Source: Clostridia bacterium
GTDB lineage: Bacteria; Bacillota; Clostridia; DUPQ01
DNA: 26,961 nucleotides
NCBI GenBank assembly: GCA_030592355.1
Contig: JAUVJE010000006.1
Span: forward strand, 1-26,961
Direction: 5' to 3'
Shown here: positions 22,942-26,961 of the stretch, one piece after another
Layout: every line of letters starts with the position of its first letter
Position numbering within the stretch: the first letter of the stretch is position 1
Program-made: the position numbers and the translations under genes
Notes under the pieces: generated by a model
Told to the model about the DNA's origin: nothing
The model's database searches: none
What the model saw: the letters and a program-made list of their open reading frames with translations, nothing else

Positions 22942-23677
22942 TGTTCTTACAATATTCCCGGAAATTTTTTCGCCTGTTGAAAAAGGTATTATAGGCAGGG
23001 CAAATGATAGCGGAATTATACACATTAATAAAATAAACATCAGGGATTATACAAAAAGCAAACATAAAAATACAGATGATTATCCATACGGCGGAGGTGA
23101 AGGGATGTTAATGACTGCGCAGCCGGTCATAGATGCATGGCGTTCCATTAAAAATCCCGGAATAACAATATTTCTTTCTCCAAAAGGAAAAGTCCTTGAT
23201 CAGAAGAAGTGCATAGAATTATCCGAATATAATAATTTGACATTGCTATGCGGACGCTATGAGGGAATAGACGAAAGAATTATAGATAAAATAATAGATG
23301 AAGAAATTTCAATAGGCGACTTTGTGATTTCCGGAGGCGAAACAGCCGCCATGATTATAATTGATGCGGTTGCACGGATGCTTCCGGGTGTTCTCGGCAA
23401 TGAAAAAAGCAATAAAAATGAATCGCATTTTTGCAGTTTACTTGAATTTCCACAATACACAAGACCGGAAAATTTTGAAGGGATGAAAGTGCCTGCCGTT
23501 CTACTTTCAGGCAATCATGCAAAAATCAAGGAATACAAGTTTTCAAAGAGTCTTATAGAAACTTATTTAAAAAGACCGGACATGCTGAAAAAGAGAGGCA
23601 TTACTAAAGAAGAAGCTAAATTTATTATCGCAGAATTACCTGAAAAAGAAAGAGATATTTTAAAATATTTAAAATAG
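22928..23677 (+). CDS. trmD: tRNA (guanine-N1-)-methyltransferase (m1G37)
   Basis: Adds m1G at tRNA position 37 to prevent +1 frameshifting, using S-adenosylmethionine in a trefoil-knot fold. From the ATG at 22928 it has 249 residues. Visible are the N-terminal FNVLTIFPEIF, YGGGEGML, LLCGRYEGIDERI and IGDFVISGGE, which form the knot and cofactor site. GGAGGGG lies at 22911-22917. An in-frame TTG at 22922 has tighter spacing from it and could be the true start, adding two residues. The expected next gene, rplS, is missing; glyA follows after 9 bases instead. Confidence 0.96.
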   Translation: MNTFNVLTIFPEIFSPVEKGIIGRANDSGIIHINKINIRDYTKSKHKNTDDYPYGGGEGMLMTAQPVIDAWRSIKNPGITIFLSPKGKVLDQKKCIELSEYNNLTLLCGRYEGIDERIIDKIIDEEISIGDFVISGGETAAMIIIDAVARMLPGVLGNEKSNKNESHFCSLLEFPQYTRPENFEGMKVPAVLLSGNHAKIKEYKFSKSLIETYLKRPDMLKKRGITKEEAKFIIAELPEKERDILKYLK

Positions 23678-23686
23678 GAGCGAACG

Positions 23687-24922
23687 ATGTACAGACTTGA
23701 TTTAATTAAAAAGATTGATCCGCAGTTATCAAAGGCTATAGAAGACGAAGTTAACAGACAGAGAAATAATATTGAACTGATTGCCAGTGAAAATTTTGTA
23801 AGCGAGGCTGTTCTTGACGCCATGGGAACGCCTTTGACCAATAAGTATGCAGAAGGTTATCCGGGAAAGAGATATTATGGCGGCTGTGAGTTTGTTGATG
23901 TAGCTGAATCGCTTGCGATTGAAAGGGCAAAAGAACTTTTTGGAGCTGACCATGCTAATGTACAACCGCATTCAGGAGCTTCGGCAAACCTTGCTGTTTT
24001 CTTTGCCGTCTTAAATCCGGGAGACAAGGTTATGGGAATGGATCTTTCATGTGGAGGACATCTCTCCCATGGTATGTTAAAAAATATTTCCGGAAAATAT
24101 TTCAATGTTGTTCCTTATAGGGTTAGAAAATCTGACTCTCTCATAGATTACGACGAATTGAGAAGCTTAGCTTTAGCTGAGAAACCTAAAATGATAATCG
24201 CAGGGGCCAGTGCATATTCAAGAAGCCTGAATTTTGAAAAATTTTCACAAATAGCAAAAGAATGCGGCGCTTATTTAATGGTAGATATGGCACATATCGC
24301 AGGTCTTGTTGCCGCAGGTCTTCATCCGGATCCCATTCCATATGCAGACTTTGTAACAACGACAACGCATAAAACCCTGAGAGGGCCAAGGGGCGGTATG
24401 ATTCTATGTAAAGAAGAGTATGCTAAAAAAATTGACAGTGCGGTTTTCCCGGGAACTCAGGGCGGACCGCTAATGCATATTATTGCAGCTAAAGCGGTTG
24501 CCCTTAAAGAAGCTTTAAGTATTGAATTCAGGCAATATCAAAAAAATATTATTGATAATGCTTCGGCGCTGGCAGAAGGATTGCTGGCAAACGGACTTAA
24601 TCTTGTTTCAGGCGGAACAGACAATCACTTGATGTTGGTTGATCTTACTGATTCGGGAGTAACCGGAAAAGCCGCGCAACTTTTGCTTGACGAGGTAAAT
24701 ATTACTTGTAATAAAAACGGTATCCCGTATGATACCAAAAGCCCATTTGTTACCAGCGGCATTAGACTTGGAACACCTGCAGTAACATCCAGGGGGATGA
24801 ACACGGGCGACATGAAGATTATAGCCAATGCAATTAGCCTTGCGATAAAGGATTTTGAGAAAAATGCAGATGATGTGAGGAAAATTGTTAAAAACCTTGT
24901 AGATAAATATCCTCTTTATTAA
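23687..24922 (+). CDS. glyA: Serine hydroxymethyltransferase
   Basis: PLP enzyme that converts serine and tetrahydrofolate to glycine and methylenetetrahydrofolate. The folate product is also the methyl source for TrmFO encoded earlier in the window. The 411 residues match the family. Signature segments are ELIASENFVS near the N-terminus, YAEGYPGKRYYGG, DMAHIAGL before the lysine, and THKTLRGPRGG with the PLP-binding Lys229. The C-terminal GIRLGTPAVTSRGM is also present. An AGGAG site precedes the ATG, nine bases after trmD, so it appears to be part of the same transcript. Confidence 0.98.
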   Translation: MYRLDLIKKIDPQLSKAIEDEVNRQRNNIELIASENFVSEAVLDAMGTPLTNKYAEGYPGKRYYGGCEFVDVAESLAIERAKELFGADHANVQPHSGASANLAVFFAVLNPGDKVMGMDLSCGGHLSHGMLKNISGKYFNVVPYRVRKSDSLIDYDELRSLALAEKPKMIIAGASAYSRSLNFEKFSQIAKECGAYLMVDMAHIAGLVAAGLHPDPIPYADFVTTTTHKTLRGPRGGMILCKEEYAKKIDSAVFPGTQGGPLMHIIAAKAVALKEALSIEFRQYQKNIIDNASALAEGLLANGLNLVSGGTDNHLMLVDLTDSGVTGKAAQLLLDEVNITCNKNGIPYDTKSPFVTSGIRLGTPAVTSRGMNTGDMKIIANAISLAIKDFEKNADDVRKIVKNLVDKYPLY

Positions 24923-24948
24923 GCGGTTATTGGAAGAAGCTAAAAATT

Positions 24949-26235
24949 ATGATTGAAAAGCAACCTCTAGCATACAGAGTAACTCCGGAAACTCTCGATG
25001 ACTTCATAGGACAGGATGAAATTGTAGGGAAAGGCAGACTGCTAAGAAGAATGATTGAAGCAGACAGAATGCGACCTGTAATTCTTTACGGACCTCCCGG
25101 AACAGGAAAAACTTCTCTTGCAAGAATAATTGCCAAAACAACCAAATCTAATTTTGAAAAAATAAATGCCGTAACTTCCGGCGTTGCTGAAATAAAAAGA
25201 ATAATCAATGAAACAAAAAGTTCTATAATGAACATAAGCGGTAAAACAGTATTGTTTATTGACGAGATTCATAGATTTAACAAAGCCCAGCAGGATGCCT
25301 TATTGCCATCTGTTGAAGATGGTACAATTGTTCTCGTTGGCGCAACCACAGAAAATCCTTTTTTCGAAGTAAATAAATCCCTGATTTCAAGGTCTTCTGT
25401 ATTCATGCTTAAATCTCTCACAAAAGATAACATACTACATATTTTGATTAATGCACTTTCAAATAAAAAGAACGGTTTGGGAGCATATAATATTGAAATA
25501 GACGAAAATTCTTTGGATTTTATAGCAGAATCGAGTTCCGGCGATGCCAGAATTGCTTTAAATGCCCTGGAGTTGGCTGTATTGACAACAGTAGTGTCAA
25601 AAGAAGGTCTTATAAAAATTAATATAGATATAATGCAGGACTGTATGCAAAAAAAAGCACTTAGATATGATAAGAAAGGTGAAGAACATTACAATAATAT
25701 CAGCGCAATGATTAAATCTATGAGAGGAAGCTCGCCTGACGCTGCTGTCTTTTATTTAGCAAGAGCATTGTATGCCGGTGAAGATATTAATTTTCTGGCC
25801 AGGCGTATTACGATTTGTGCTGCAGAGGATGTTGGATTAGCAAATCCCACTGCATTAGTCGTAGCTCAGGCCTGCGCTGATGCAGTAAGAATGATTGGAA
25901 TGCCTGAAGCCAGGATTATACTATCTGAAGCTGCTGCATATGTGGCGGTAAGTCCGAAGTCAAATGCTTGTTATAAAGCAATAGACTCAGCATTTAAGGA
26001 TATTGAAAACTCAGATACGGGTACGGTTCCTATGTGGCTTCGCAATGCCCCTGTAAAAGAAATGAAGGACCTAGGTTACTCTAAAGGATATAAATATGCA
26101 CACGATTTTGAGGGGAATTTCGTTAATTTGCAATTTCTCCCCGATAAAATAAAGGACAGGATATATTATAAGCCGACAGACAATGGTTATGAAAGGAAAG
26201 TAAGAGAATGGATGGAAAAAAGAAGGAAAAAGTAA
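24949..26235 (+). CDS. rarA: Replication-associated recombination protein A (RarA/MgsA)
   Basis: AAA+ ATPase related to clamp loaders that acts at stalled replication forks. The 428 residues show Walker A GPPGTGKT (48-55), Walker B LFIDEIHRF with Asp105-Glu106, sensor 1 GATTENP followed by SLISRSSVF with the arginine finger, and the C-terminal tetramerisation part including SSGDARIALNALE and AAEDVGLANP. The start is 26 bases after glyA with only a weak GGAAG upstream. Its 3' end overlaps the next small gene by 28 bases. In Clostridia it often precedes a cysteine desulfurase gene, as here. Confidence 0.96.
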   Translation: MIEKQPLAYRVTPETLDDFIGQDEIVGKGRLLRRMIEADRMRPVILYGPPGTGKTSLARIIAKTTKSNFEKINAVTSGVAEIKRIINETKSSIMNISGKTVLFIDEIHRFNKAQQDALLPSVEDGTIVLVGATTENPFFEVNKSLISRSSVFMLKSLTKDNILHILINALSNKKNGLGAYNIEIDENSLDFIAESSSGDARIALNALELAVLTTVVSKEGLIKINIDIMQDCMQKKALRYDKKGEEHYNNISAMIKSMRGSSPDAAVFYLARALYAGEDINFLARRITICAAEDVGLANPTALVVAQACADAVRMIGMPEARIILSEAAAYVAVSPKSNACYKAIDSAFKDIENSDTGTVPMWLRNAPVKEMKDLGYSKGYKYAHDFEGNFVNLQFLPDKIKDRIYYKPTDNGYERKVREWMEKRRKK

Positions 26236-26465
26236 GAAGGATATATGCTTGGATTGCAATGATTTTATTTGTTGTATTAATAATTAACATCTCTACGATA
26301 CAATGGCAGCTTGGAATTTCAATTGGATTGTATATTGTAATAATAATGTATTATTTGTTTTTCTTAAGAAAAGATAAAAACATTTCAACAAAAGAATATA
26401 CTCGGGAAAACGATAAAAATACTAATAGCATTGAAGCGGAAAAAAATAATGAAATTCAAAAATAA
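26208..26465 (+). CDS. Small two-helix membrane protein, function unknown
   Basis: An 85-residue ORF overlapping the end of rarA. After a basic start (MDGKKKEKVRR, which favours the inside) come two hydrophobic segments, about residues 13-30 (AWIAMILFVVLIINI) and 36-53 (IGLYIVIIMYYLFFL). A hydrophilic Lys/Glu/Asn-rich tail completes it. The topology would be a hairpin with both ends in the cytoplasm. AAAGGA lies about 10 bases before the ATG. I do not recognise the family. Support is the membrane-like pattern and the room it fills before the next Shine-Dalgarno site. In many relatives an Rrf2-type iron-sulfur regulator stands at this spot; this is clearly not one. Confidence 0.6.
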   Translation: MDGKKKEKVRRIYAWIAMILFVVLIINISTIQWQLGISIGLYIVIIMYYLFFLRKDKNISTKEYTRENDKNTNSIEAEKNNEIQK

Positions 26466-26514
26466 TTTTGATTATATGCCATGACTCCGGGTATCAGTAA
26501 TAGAGGAGATTCTT

Positions 26515-26961
26515 ATGGGAAAATTTATATATTTAGATAACGCAGCGACAACAAAAGTCGATAAAAATGTTTTAGAACAAATGTTGCCGTGGTTTTCAGA
26601 AAATTTCGGAAACCCTTCATCAATATATTCTTTTGGAAGGGATTCAAAAAAGGCTATTGAAAATGCCCGCAGACAGACATCCGAAGCAATAAGCTGCAGA
26701 CCAAATGAAATATATTTCACCGGTTCCGGAACAGAAGCTGATAATTGGGCTATAAAAGGCTGTGCATATGCAAATTCTAAAAAAGGAAAACACCTTATTA
26801 CTACTAATATTGAACATCATGCAGTGATGGATACCATGCACTATCTGGAGAAAAAAGGTTTCAATGTAACTTATGTTCCGGTAGAAAACAACGGTCTTGT
26901 CGACCCTTTGAAAATTTTTGGAGAAGTACGTGACGATACAATTATTATATCGGTCATCATG
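26515..26961 (+). CDS. Cysteine desulfurase (NifS/IscS family), 3' end missing
   Basis: PLP enzyme that takes sulfur from cysteine for iron-sulfur clusters or tRNA thiolation. The 149 residues in view start at ATG 26515, with GAGGAG six bases upstream. They include the N-terminal YLDNAATT, the FGNPSSIYSFGR segment, FTGSGTEADNWAIKG, and TTNIEHHAVMDT with the His that stacks on PLP. The PLP lysine and catalytic Cys loop lie beyond the window. The frame is open to the last base. Whether it is NifS-, IscS- or SufS-like cannot be decided from this part, though the N-terminus fits the NifS/IscS group. Confidence 0.93.
   Translation, partial: MGKFIYLDNAATTKVDKNVLEQMLPWFSENFGNPSSIYSFGRDSKKAIENARRQTSEAISCRPNEIYFTGSGTEADNWAIKGCAYANSKKGKHLITTNIEHHAVMDTMHYLEKKGFNVTYVPVENNGLVDPLKIFGEVRDDTIIISVIM

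Overview
The window is AT-rich chromosomal DNA that is almost entirely coding. Several features point to a Gram-positive, low-GC Firmicute, most likely a Clostridia-type anaerobe: the ylxM-ffh-rpsP-khpA-rimM-trmD string, the dprA-topA-trmFO string, the MurT/GatD lipid II amidation pair, TrmFO rather than TrmA, strong Shine-Dalgarno sites, and a PolA without a recognisable proofreading site. I cannot name the genus. Stop codons are mostly TAA (18 of 26), with six TAG and two TGA, so this is the ordinary code with TGA rare. No tRNA, rRNA, CRISPR array, insertion sequence or prophage was seen, and no gene-free stretch exceeds about 200 bases.

Layout. (1) 2-5995, plus strand: a tight run of a 5'-cut LacX-type aldose epimerase, a YhcH-type sugar anomerase, a sirtuin, RecG, a divergent orotate-phosphoribosyltransferase-like protein and NagA. 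Three of these suggest amino-sugar or sugar handling. (2) 6077-11488, plus: a membrane-anchored alpha/beta hydrolase, DprA, topoisomerase I and TrmFO. (3) 11481-13593, minus: MurT and GatD, which amidate lipid II, running head-on into trmFO with an 8-base overlap. (4) 13699-15171, plus: an ECF sigma factor and its zinc anti-sigma partner, divergent from murT across a 105-base promoter region. (5) 15280-18393: polA and coaE. (6) 18530-20050: a membrane protein with a cytoplasmic degenerate PP2C-like domain and an external LysM domain, ended by a clear terminator. (7) 20252-24922: the signal recognition particle and ribosome-maturation operon, leading into glyA. (8) 24949-end: rarA, a small membrane protein and the start of a cysteine desulfurase gene.

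The most striking anomaly is in polA. The frame is intact over 849 codon positions, but codon 734 is TGA exactly where the family has the conserved glycine of the GYV motif, between the O-helix and motif C. A single base (GGA to TGA) would explain it. As written, the product lacks the last catalytic motif of the polymerase. Other points worth a second look are the pseudo-PP2C/LysM transmembrane protein, two genes (dprA and murT) whose -10 boxes lie so close to the ATG that the mRNA may be leaderless, a triple TTGAAA repeat in the sigma-factor promoter, and an inverted repeat at the expected polA transcription start. I did not find a clearly new multi-gene system; most of the window is housekeeping.
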